Part shown: positions 1 through 6,333 of the stretch, one piece after another
How the letters are laid out: every line of letters begins with the position of its first letter
How positions within the stretch are numbered: position 1 is the stretch's first letter
DNA from: Candidatus Neoanaerotignum tabaqchaliae
GTDB lineage: Bacteria > Bacillota > Clostridia > Lachnospirales > Anaerotignaceae
NCBI GenBank assembly: GCA_904420235.1
Contig: CAJFUS010000075.1
Span: 1-13,923, forward strand
Length of the DNA: 13,923 bases
Direction of reading: 5' to 3'
Notes under the pieces: model-generated
What the model was told of the DNA's origin: nothing
Seen by the model: the letters and a program-made list of their open reading frames with translations, nothing else
Databases searched by the model: none
Translations under genes and position numbers: made by a program

Positions 1-1137
1 CATAAGAACAACATTTCCGTGGCGTGTAGAAAGTTTTCCGCTTTCAAGGCTTACAAGACCAAAGGGCACATGAACAAGATTATCAGCCCAATCATATCCC
101 ATTTTTTTAATAACTTTAAACCACTGAGCAAAATGGAGATTTTGGTCAAGAGCCGTAAGATAAAGGCATTTATCAAAATTGTATGTTTTCTTTCTATAAA
201 TAGCCGCAGTAATATCCCTTGTAGCATAAAGCGTTCCTCCATCGCTTCTTATTATAAGACAAGGAGGCATTCCGCAATCCTCAAGGTCAACAATCTGCGC
301 CCCATTACTTTCTTTAAGAAGATTTTTATCTTTAAGTTCCTGAACAACTGCGTCCATTTTGTCGTTGTAAAAACTTTCTCCGGCGTATGAGTCAAACTTA
401 ACTCCCAATATATCATACACCCTTTGGAATTCCTTCATTGACATTTCATAAAACCATTTCCAAAGGGAAATAGCCTCATCATCGCCGTTCTGCATTTTAA
501 CAAAATAACCTCTTGCCTCATCATTAAGAGACGGGTCCTTTTCGGCCTCATCATGGAACTTAACATAAATCCTCATAAGCTCTTGTATTCCGTCTTTCTC
601 AACAGCCTCTTTTGAACCCCACCTTTTATATGCTGATATAAGCTTTCCAAACTGTGTTCCCCAGTCGCCAAGGTGATTTATTCCAACACACTTATATCCT
701 AAAAATCCAAATATTTTATATAAAGCATTTCCTATAACTGTTGAGCGAAGATGTCCTACATGAAAAGGCTTTGCTATATTAGGGGATGAATAATCTATAA
801 CTATTGTTTTTCCGTTTCCAATGTCGCTTTTTCCATAGTCAGCTTTTACAGCATCTTTCAAAACATTGGAAGCGAAAACCTTTTTATTTGTAAAAAAATT
901 AAGATAAGCTCCCTTTATCTCAAAACGTTCTATAAAGTCAGGAAGTTCAATTTTTTCAGATATTTCCTTAGCTATTAAAGGCGGCGCCTTTTTTAATATT
1001 TTTGCCAGCTTAAAGCAAGGAAAAGCGTAATCTCCCATACTTTTATCAGGCGGAATTTCTATTGATTTAGATATATCAGACGCTTCTATCCCAGCATAAG
1101 GCGCTATGGCCTTAGAAAGTTCATATTTAAAATCCAT
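1..1137 (-). CDS. argS: Arginyl-tRNA synthetase, 3' end cut by the window edge
   Basis: Class I arginyl-tRNA synthetase, which charges tRNA-Arg with arginine in the cytoplasm. Reading the minus strand from the ATG at 1137 gives 379 open codons to the window edge; the family usually has about 550-600 residues, so the anticodon-binding C-terminal domain is missing here. The N-terminal tRNA-binding region is at about residues 1-85. The HIGH motif appears as HVGH at 126-129, inside SSPNIAKPFHVGH. The KMSKS-equivalent loop reads KLSTRHGNVV at 368-377, the form usual for ArgRS. DWGTQFGKL at 158-166 is another family block. The start is fixed by GAGAGGGT at 1145-1152, seven bases upstream. The gene is divergent from the hydrolase operon, and its transcription runs away from oriC, co-directional with replication. 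Identification is certain; only the end is unknown. Confidence 0.97.
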   Translation of the reverse strand, partial: MDFKYELSKAIAPYAGIEASDISKSIEIPPDKSMGDYAFPCFKLAKILKKAPPLIAKEISEKIELPDFIERFEIKGAYLNFFTNKKVFASNVLKDAVKADYGKSDIGNGKTIVIDYSSPNIAKPFHVGHLRSTVIGNALYKIFGFLGYKCVGINHLGDWGTQFGKLISAYKRWGSKEAVEKDGIQELMRIYVKFHDEAEKDPSLNDEARGYFVKMQNGDDEAISLWKWFYEMSMKEFQRVYDILGVKFDSYAGESFYNDKMDAVVQELKDKNLLKESNGAQIVDLEDCGMPPCLIIRSDGGTLYATRDITAAIYRKKTYNFDKCLYLTALDQNLHFAQWFKVIKKMGYDWADNLVHVPFGLVSLESGKLSTRHGNVVLM

Positions 1138-1173
1138 ATTTATTACCCTCTCAAATTTATTTAAGCCACAAAA

Positions 1174-1202
1174 AGTTTACCATAACACAAAGGCAAATTC
1201 AA
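1174..1202 (-). promoter_or_regulatory. Candidate sigma-A promoter of argS
   Basis: On the minus strand TTGAAT (1202-1197) is followed after 17 bases by TAAACT (1179-1174). The -10 is preceded by TGG, making an extended -10 element. It lies about 37 bases upstream of the argS start. The hexamers are 4/6 and 4/6 matches, but the spacing and the TGn extension support it. No T-box leader is visible between it and the gene. Confidence 0.45.
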
Positions 1203-1351
1203 CTTATTTCCAAAACACAGCTCAATTGTAAATACTAAATTTATATGTTAGTATAATACCATATTAAAAATTTCCATACAATTTTTTTAATATTTCCAAA
1301 AACAAATATAATATAAACTGCTTAAAAATTCATCTTTTCAATTTAAAGAAT

Positions 1352-1380
1352 TTGTATCATAATATAAGTATAATTATTAT
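1352..1380 (+). promoter_or_regulatory. Weak candidate promoter of the hydrolase operon
   Basis: TTGTAT at 1352-1357 and TATTAT at 1375-1380 are separated by 17 bases, about 35 bases upstream of the hydrolase start. The -35 is poor (3/6). The 1138-1414 spacer is so AT-rich that other -10-like hexamers occur, including TATAAT at 1369-1374 and 1250-1255. Nothing else is recognisable in this spacer. Confidence 0.28.
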
Positions 1381-1414
1381 AAAATTTTAACATTTTAAAG
1401 GCTGGTGTTTAAAT

Positions 1415-2365
1415 ATGAAATTAAAAAAAGGTTCAGCTTTAATTAAACTTCTGTCGGCCGCGGGCATATCAATAGGAGCCATAGCCGCATTTAATAAAAT
1501 ATCATTTTTAAAAGGAAGAAAAAACGAAGAAGATACAAACGGTGAATACTACCAATGGACATACGGAAAAATATATTATAAAACTGCCGGAAACGGAAAG
1601 CCTCTTCTTTTGCTGCACAGTCTTTATCCCGGCTGCTGTATGGCAGAATGGGACGAAACCGTAAACCAATTATCGGCAAAATATAAGGTATACACAATAG
1701 ATATGCTTGGATATGGTATGTCTGACAAACCAAAAATGACATATACGGCATTTATTTATGCCTCTCTTATAAAAGATTTTATTGAGAACGTAATAAAATC
1801 CCCTGCTTGTGTTCTTGCGGCAAATGGCTCGGGAGCCGCCGCTGTTACTGCCGCTAAAATATATCAAAACTGTATTACAAAACTTATGATCGTTTCACCT
1901 AACGGCGTAAACGACGACATGGCTGTAAACTCCAGCAGAATTAAAAGAATAATAATGGAAATACCTCTTATGGGGACGGCATACTACAACATAATGACAT
2001 CAAAAACCGCAATTTCAATGTTTGTTAAAAAATACGGTTTCCTTTCAAAGGAAATTGACAGAAGCGACTTTATAAAAGAAATGTATCACAGCGCCCACTC
2101 AGAAAACGGAAACGCCAGATACGCTTTCGCGTCGTTTATAACGAACTATATGAACATGGACATAAAACAGTATATATCAAGCTTAAATATGCCGTTATGT
2201 GTGGCTTGGGGCGAGGAAAACGAGCTTAACTCCTTCGAGAATATGAAAATGTTAAGAGATATAATGCCAAAAGCGGTGTATTTTATATTTGAGAAAACAA
2301 AAATTTTCCCGCACATTGAAAATCCGATAGAATTTTCAAACTGCGCGGAAGGATTTTTCAGATAA
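1415..2365 (+). CDS. Membrane-anchored alpha/beta-hydrolase-fold protein, unclear nucleophile
   Basis: A 316-residue alpha/beta-hydrolase-fold protein of unknown substrate. Residues 7-25 form one hydrophobic segment behind a lysine-rich N-terminus (signal anchor, no lipobox), so the hydrolase domain probably sits outside the membrane. The fold is shown by LLLLHSLYPG at 64-73 (oxyanion-loop region, HS instead of HG), DMLGYGMSDKP at 96-106, WGEEN at 265-269 where the acid residue is expected, and PH at 299-300 for the catalytic histidine. The nucleophile elbow is odd: LAANGSGAA at 134-142 has no clean G-x-S-x-G. Either Ser139 serves with Asn137 in the usual glycine position, or the serine position holds Gly138 and the protein is not a standard esterase. 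GGTG at 1404-1407 precedes the ATG. It is the first gene of a four-gene operon with two hotdog proteins and an EamA transporter. The fold is secure; activity is inferred only. Confidence 0.82.
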   Translation: MKLKKGSALIKLLSAAGISIGAIAAFNKISFLKGRKNEEDTNGEYYQWTYGKIYYKTAGNGKPLLLLHSLYPGCCMAEWDETVNQLSAKYKVYTIDMLGYGMSDKPKMTYTAFIYASLIKDFIENVIKSPACVLAANGSGAAAVTAAKIYQNCITKLMIVSPNGVNDDMAVNSSRIKRIIMEIPLMGTAYYNIMTSKTAISMFVKKYGFLSKEIDRSDFIKEMYHSAHSENGNARYAFASFITNYMNMDIKQYISSLNMPLCVAWGEENELNSFENMKMLRDIMPKAVYFIFEKTKIFPHIENPIEFSNCAEGFFR

Positions 2366-2390
2366 TATCTAATTAAAGGAGCTTCAAAAA

Positions 2391-2894
2391 ATGAACGAAA
2401 ATCAACAGCTTATGGAAGAGACAATAAAAAACCTTATAGAGCTTACAAAAGAGCAAAGCAAAAACGACGGCTTGGAAAGAGTTGAGGTTATGATGAACCC
2501 TCAATTTGTAAAATGCAGCTATTGGGAAAGAACATTAACTTTAGCCTATGACGTTGAAAAGTGGGAACTTAATCCTCAAAACGTAATGCATGGCGGAATT
2601 ATAACAACCGCTTTTGACAACACATTCGGAATTTTATCTCACTTTTTCAGCGGTAAACAATATGTAACAACAGTGGAACTTGCCGTACATTTTCATAAAC
2701 CCATTCTTCTTGGCGACAGAATAGAAATTACAGTAAAAGCCTCGTCAATAGGGAAAACAATATTAAGCTATACTGGAGAATGTGTTGTTGTAAACAGAGA
2801 AAATCTTTTAGCCTCAACAGCCAGCACCACATTTATGGTGCTTAAGTATAAAACATCAGACCTTCTTACTTCCGGAGATGACTCAGAAAAATGA
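2391..2894 (+). CDS. PaaI-type hotdog-fold thioesterase, first of a tandem pair
   Basis: A 167-residue single-domain hotdog protein of the PaaI/4HBT-like thioesterase group, which typically hydrolyses acyl-CoA or aryl-CoA thioesters in the cytoplasm. The family signature is NVMHGGIITTAFDNTFG at 64-80: HGG at 67-69 opens the long hotdog helix and Asp76 is the usual catalytic acid position. The following block TTVELAVHFHKPILLGDRI (93-111) is the standard strand pair with the KP...GD turn. An N-terminal extension of about 40 residues is helical and charged. The start is set by AAAGGAG at 2375-2381, nine bases before the ATG. The gene follows the hydrolase after 25 bases and overlaps the next gene by four bases (ATGA), so translational coupling is likely. 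The acyl substrate cannot be read from the sequence. Confidence 0.8.
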   Translation: MNENQQLMEETIKNLIELTKEQSKNDGLERVEVMMNPQFVKCSYWERTLTLAYDVEKWELNPQNVMHGGIITTAFDNTFGILSHFFSGKQYVTTVELAVHFHKPILLGDRIEITVKASSIGKTILSYTGECVVVNRENLLASTASTTFMVLKYKTSDLLTSGDDSEK

Positions 2895-3358
2895 GTAACT
2901 GCAAAAACAACGATTTTGAGAAGGCTCTGAAAATAATAATAAAATCAATCACTGACCAAAGCGACATATCAAAGCTTATGAAGCCAGAATTTTATTGTTG
3001 CAATATAGATGATATGTCGCTGACCGTTGCCTTTGAAATTTATCCATCAGAAATAAACGTTAACGGATATATGCACGGCGGATATATTTTTTCGGCTTTT
3101 GACAGTGTGTGCGGAATGGTTACTCATTTTTTCGCTAAAGAACATTTTATAACAACGGTTGAGTCCTCTATACGCTATCTTAAACCTGTTGAGCTTAATG
3201 ACAAAATGCTTGTAAAAGCAAAAATAGTTGATATAAATGATAAAATAGTAACCTTAACCGCTGAGGCGTCAATAAAAAAAGGCACTGTAATATGCGCCAC
3301 ATACAACTCTGTTTTTATGATACTTGAAAACATAAAAAGCAAAGTTGAATTTAAGTAA
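2891..3358 (+). CDS. PaaI-type hotdog-fold thioesterase, second of a tandem pair
   Basis: A 155-residue paralogue of the preceding gene with the same architecture. YMHGGYIFSAFDSVCG (60-75) carries HGG at 62-64 and the acidic Asp71. ITTVESSIRYLKPVELNDK (87-105) matches the strand block of its neighbour, but ND replaces the GD turn. Identity is recognisable but low, so the duplication is old or the two genes form a heteromeric pair; hotdog proteins commonly work as dimers or tetramers. The ATG at 2891 lies inside the stop region of the upstream gene (ATGA), so translation probably depends on reinitiation. A 35-base gap separates it from the EamA gene. Function is inferred only from the fold and the conserved histidine-glycine and aspartate positions. 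Confidence 0.8.
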   Translation: MSNCKNNDFEKALKIIIKSITDQSDISKLMKPEFYCCNIDDMSLTVAFEIYPSEINVNGYMHGGYIFSAFDSVCGMVTHFFAKEHFITTVESSIRYLKPVELNDKMLVKAKIVDINDKIVTLTAEASIKKGTVICATYNSVFMILENIKSKVEFK

Positions 3359-3393
3359 AAAATAAGCAAAAATTTGAAAGAGGAAATTTTAAA

Positions 3394-4317
3394 ATGAACA
3401 CAAGCAGAATAAAAGGAAACCTTATGCTACTTACAGCGGCTTTTATATGGGGCACTGCCTTTGTCGCCCAAAGCAAAGGCATGGATTTTATAGGCCCGTT
3501 TACATTTAACACTGTAAGAAATTATGTAGCATTTATTGTGCTTATACCTATAATATTTCTTTTTAAAGCGATTAATCCAAGTTCTGAAAATTATGGCGGA
3601 ACAAAAGAGTTGATAAAGGGCGGGATTTGTTGTGGAGCAATGCTTTTTATGGCAAGCTCGTTTCAGCAAATAGGAATAAAATATACAACAGTTGGAAAGG
3701 CCGGATTCATAACTACGCTTTATGTGCTTATAATACCGCTCATAGGCTTATTCATGGGCAAAAGAATAAAATTTAAAATTTGGCTCAGTCTTGCGGGAGC
3801 TGTTTTGGGATTTTATCTTTTGTGCATGTCAAACGGCTTTGAAAACATAGCAAAGGGCGATTTTTATGTACTTCTAAGCGCCTTTTTTGATTCATTCTAT
3901 ATAATTACAGTTGGATATTTTTCTCCAAAGGCTGACGGAGTTAAAATGAGCTGCATACAATTTCTTGTATGCGCCATAATATCTACATTCGCCATGTTTA
4001 TATTAGAAGACCCTGAATATACGGCCATAATAAAAGGCCTTGGTCCAATACTTTATACGGCTGTTCTCTCAAGCGGAGTGGCTTATACAATGCAGATGCT
4101 TGGCCAAAGAAACACCGAACCCGTTATAGCGTCGCTTATAATGAGCCTTGAGTCTGTATTTTCAGCTGTTGCCGGATGGGTTGTACTTGGACAAACAATG
4201 TCTTTTAAAGAAATATTAGGCTGCATTATAGTATTTATAGCAGTAACGTCAGCTCAAATTCCAGAAAAAGAAAAATCTGTTGCTATTAAAAGCAGAAAAA
4301 TTCAAAAAGCGGATTAA
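3394..4317 (+). CDS. EamA-family (drug/metabolite transporter superfamily) permease
   Basis: A 307-residue integral membrane protein with about ten hydrophobic helices in two repeated EamA halves. The first half begins GNLMLLTAAFIWGTAFVAQ (8-26), with the family's WG signature; the second half ends with NTEPVIASLIMSLESVFSAV and VLGQTMSFKEILGCIIVF, the classical final two EamA helices with the E in the SLES motif. Members export metabolites, amino acids or drugs, and the substrate is not predictable from sequence. The short basic C-terminus is cytoplasmic. AAAGAGG at 3377-3383 precedes the start by ten bases. It is the last gene of the hydrolase/hotdog operon; its stop codon lies in the loop of the terminator hairpin. 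A role in export of a product of the upstream enzymes is possible but only inferred from position. Confidence 0.9.
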   Translation: MNTSRIKGNLMLLTAAFIWGTAFVAQSKGMDFIGPFTFNTVRNYVAFIVLIPIIFLFKAINPSSENYGGTKELIKGGICCGAMLFMASSFQQIGIKYTTVGKAGFITTLYVLIIPLIGLFMGKRIKFKIWLSLAGAVLGFYLLCMSNGFENIAKGDFYVLLSAFFDSFYIITVGYFSPKADGVKMSCIQFLVCAIISTFAMFILEDPEYTAIIKGLGPILYTAVLSSGVAYTMQMLGQRNTEPVIASLIMSLESVFSAVAGWVVLGQTMSFKEILGCIIVFIAVTSAQIPEKEKSVAIKSRKIQKAD

Positions 4318-4335
4318 AAACCCGCTTTTTATTAT
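4304..4335 (+). terminator. Intrinsic terminator of the accessory operon
   Basis: Perfect nine-base stem AAAAAGCGG (4304-4312) with CCGCTTTTT (4322-4330) around a nine-base loop that contains the EamA stop codon. The right arm supplies the T run, followed by ATTATTATG. The A-rich left arm means it could also act on the opposite strand. Confidence 0.7.
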
Positions 4336-4708
4336 TATGTAAAAAATTATGTTTTTATATAAAATATATTAAAAACACATAATAAGAAATTTATAATAAT
4401 CTAAAAAACAATTTTACGATATATAGATTAATTGAATTTTATCAAAAACAAACTTGGTTTTTATTTCTTGTTTTAGTCGCAATTCAATAAAAACATATAT
4501 TCGATATAAAAATATAAAACACCATATTTTTAATAAAAATTTTTATATAAAATAAAAAAATAAATAAAATTTGCTATTTTTAAATATAAATATTAGTATA
4601 CTGTTTTAAATATCAAACTAAAATATTTTTTATATTTTAGCTTATTTATTTTACAATTTAATTTTGATATATCTATTATTTAAATCAAGTCCTTTAAATT
4701 TATGTAAA
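4331..4708. other. Gene-free, extremely AT-rich spacer
   Basis: Convergent spacer between the EamA gene and noc. It consists almost only of A and T, with stops in every frame and no credible coding sequence. Visible structures are weak: a hairpin AAAAAC/GTTTTT at 4444-4462, nested within ATTGAATT (4431-4438) and its inverted copy AATTCAAT (4481-4488), and the longer dyad at 4618-4640. No parS, Noc-binding site or RNA gene was recognised. Confidence 0.6.
4618..4640. terminator. AT-only dyad, possible weak terminator of noc
   Basis: CTAAAATAT and ATATTTTAG form a perfect nine-base stem around TTTTT. It lies about 70 bases beyond the noc stop on the minus strand, where it is followed by TTTGATATTT. 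With only one G/C pair the stem is weak, so termination is uncertain. Confidence 0.3.
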
Positions 4709-5572
4709 TTAAATCATCTTAGGTATCGATATTATTATTTTAGTTTCTTCTCCGCTTTGCTCAACCTCATATCCAGCCTCTACTCCTGATTTTTTCATAA
4801 GGTCAACAGAACGCTTTACTGTGTTTGTTAAAAGCCGCATATCAGTAAAGTTACGTTTTTCCTTTTGCTCAGAAAAAATAAGCTCGTCCGACTTTATTTT
4901 TTCTATTTCATATTCCACAAGCTCCTCGGTCTTTTTTAAACTAAGTTTTGAATCGCTTATTTTGCGCAAAATACTTCTTTGAATCTGCTGGTCTGGTATT
5001 TTTAAAACAATTAAAGCATGTTCTTTACTTATACCCGATTCAACTATTATTCTTCTGCATTCGGCGTTAAATCTCATAAAACGCAGCTTTTTACTTACCT
5101 CAATATCACGCATTCCAAACATAGAAGCTATTTCCTTTTCACTGTATCCATAATCCTCTACAAGAGAATTATATCCTTCGGCTTCCTCTATAAAATTGAG
5201 CTTTTGAAAATACATATTTTCCAAAATTGATAAAACGGCGCCTTTGCTGTCGCTTATATTTAAAATAATTGCGGGTATTTTCTCAAGGCCAGCAGCTTTT
5301 GCGGCCATAAGCCTTCTTTCTCCTGATATAATTTCATAAAACTTATTATTTATAAACCTGACCTTTATTGGCTGACAAACTCCAAATTTTTTAACCGATT
5401 CAGTAAGTAAATCAAGCTCGTCTCTGCGCAAAAATTTTCGAGGCTGGTTCGGGTTTGGTTTTATATCATTTACAGGTATATCATATACGCCGTCTTTAAC
5501 ATTTAACTCATCACGCAAAGAATTTATATTTTTCTTTCCGCGTAAATCCGAAAATTTTATAATATTCAGCAT
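4709..5572 (-). CDS. noc: Noc-type ParB family nucleoid occlusion protein
   Basis: A 287-residue ParB/Noc-family DNA-binding CTP switch. The ParB N-domain is clear: NPNQPRK at 40-46, QPIKVR at 67-72 and GERRLMAAKAAGL at 84-96. A helix-turn-helix region spans about 142-168. The C-terminus, with the pattern D-R-x(4)-NT-x-K-x-S and a final IPK (about 244-285), resembles Noc more than Spo0J; there is no neighbouring parA. The first residues MLNIIKFSDLR could form the short amphipathic helix by which Noc binds membrane. Noc coats the nucleoid and blocks Z-ring assembly over it. Oddity: the third CTP motif, normally ENxQRE, reads ENMYFQ (118-123), so the usual Arg is Phe. AAGGAGG at 5580-5586 sets the start. 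Noc versus a generic origin ParB is a judgement from the C-terminus and context. Confidence 0.87.
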   Translation of the reverse strand: MLNIIKFSDLRGKKNINSLRDELNVKDGVYDIPVNDIKPNPNQPRKFLRRDELDLLTESVKKFGVCQPIKVRFINNKFYEIISGERRLMAAKAAGLEKIPAIILNISDSKGAVLSILENMYFQKLNFIEEAEGYNSLVEDYGYSEKEIASMFGMRDIEVSKKLRFMRFNAECRRIIVESGISKEHALIVLKIPDQQIQRSILRKISDSKLSLKKTEELVEYEIEKIKSDELIFSEQKEKRNFTDMRLLTNTVKRSVDLMKKSGVEAGYEVEQSGEETKIIISIPKMI

Positions 5573-5608
5573 TAAAAAACCTCCTTCATAAAATTTATAT
5601 CTGTAAAT

Positions 5609-5638
5609 ATTATATAATCTGATTAAAGTTAATGTAAA
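5609..5638 (-). promoter_or_regulatory. Candidate promoter of noc
   Basis: On the minus strand TTTACA (5638-5633) and a perfect TATAAT (5614-5609) are separated by 18 bases. This puts the transcript start about 30 bases upstream of the noc ATG, leaving room for the AAGGAGG site. Confidence 0.55.
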
Positions 5639-5805
5639 TCTGATTCATATACAATATTAATGCATATATCGACACATATCGTCCATATTTTATCATTTTT
5701 TGAGGAAAAAAATAGAAACATAAATAATTATGAAATATTAAACACCACTAAATATTTAAATCATACTTTGTCGAAAAATAAAAATACGTATTTATTTAAT
5801 TTATG

Positions 5806-5834
5806 TTGAATTTTAAGATTGCAGTTGATATAAT
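5806..5834 (+). promoter_or_regulatory. Sigma-A promoter of the small regulator gene
   Basis: TTGAAT (5806-5811), 17 bases, TATAAT (5829-5834). The start of transcription would fall near 5841, about 50 bases before the ATG. In the 5573-5891 divergent spacer this and the noc promoter are the only strong promoter signals; the rest is AT-rich with several scattered CATAT repeats (5646, 5663, 5675, 5684). Confidence 0.65.
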
Positions 5835-5853
5835 AGATTTATACACAAATTAT

Positions 5854-5868
5854 GAATTTATTATATTC
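5854..5868. promoter_or_regulatory. Possible operator dyad upstream of the regulator
   Basis: GAATTTATTATATTC is a 15-base imperfect dyad (six of seven pairs match) lying between the predicted transcript start and the ribosome binding site of the Cro/CI-type gene. Autoregulation through it is plausible, but AT-rich dyads are common by chance here. Confidence 0.25.
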
Positions 5869-5891
5869 TTATTTTAACTTAGGTGAATATT

Positions 5892-6227
5892 ATGGAATTT
5901 AGAGAGAGACTTAAATTTTTGAGAGAAAACTATCATGTAAACGGCAAAAAACTTACCCAAACACAGCTTGCTAATATACTGGGATATGGTTATACAGCAA
6001 TATCCAACTATGAATCCGGCCGGAATGAGCCCTCCATAAGTGACTTAAAAAAAATAGCGCAGTTTTTTAACGTAAGTCTTGATTATTTATTGTGTACTAC
6101 AAATGACCCAACTAAGGTAGGCGAAAAAAATGAGCTTTACGAAAAATTATGCAGCTACTCAAAGCCTCAGCAAGAGCTCCTTCTTAAGATAATAGACGAC
6201 ATAGAGCTTTACAAAAAATCAATATAA
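5892..6227 (+). CDS. Small Cro/CI-type (XRE) helix-turn-helix regulator
   Basis: A 111-residue DNA-binding protein. The HTH_3 domain covers about residues 1-66: LTQTQLANIL is helix 2 and YTAISNYESGRNEPS (34-48) carries the recognition helix and the ESGR turn typical of the family; FNVSLDYLL follows. Residues 75-111 form a charged helical tail, probably for dimerisation. An in-frame GTG at 5883 exists, but AGGTGA at 5881-5886 is a good Shine-Dalgarno sequence five bases before the ATG at 5892 and overlaps that GTG, so the ATG is chosen. It has its own promoter, stands alone and shares a bidirectional terminator with recF. It is transcribed head-on to replication. Such short regulators often control a nearby or their own promoter; no target is evident beyond the leader dyad. 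Confidence 0.9.
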   Translation: MEFRERLKFLRENYHVNGKKLTQTQLANILGYGYTAISNYESGRNEPSISDLKKIAQFFNVSLDYLLCTTNDPTKVGEKNELYEKLCSYSKPQQELLLKIIDDIELYKKSI

Positions 6228-6300
6228 TAAAGTTTTAAACGTCTGTATTAAAAAATAAAGAGAGCACTTTAAAACAAATTTTAGCGTATAATAAATACAT

Positions 6301-6333
6301 AATAAAAAAGCCTGATTAACAGGCTTTTTTATT
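6301..6333. terminator. Bidirectional intrinsic terminator between the XRE gene and recF
   Basis: Perfect 14-base stem: AATAAAAAAGCCTG (6301-6314) and CAGGCTTTTTTATT (6320-6333) around the five-base loop ATTAA. Each arm gives a T run in one direction, so it serves the plus-strand regulator and the minus-strand recF operon. The recF stop codon (6334-6332) overlaps its edge. Confidence 0.92.

Noticed and set aside
19..390. Open frame of 123 codons on the plus strand at the left edge
   Set aside because: It is antisense to argS, whose motifs are fully conserved on the minus strand; the product resembles nothing and has no ribosome binding site.
1138..1414. Possible T-box leader upstream of argS
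   Set aside because: The spacer on the argS side is short, the promoter candidate lies about 37 bases from the start, and no T-box sequence or antiterminator stem is seen.
4331..4708. Possible small RNA or hidden gene in the AT-rich spacer
   Set aside because: No promoter plus terminator pair, no stable GC-containing stem and no open frame of useful length could be found.
5883..5891. Upstream GTG start for the XRE gene
   Set aside because: The GTG lies inside the AGGTGA ribosome binding site that is correctly spaced for the ATG at 5892.
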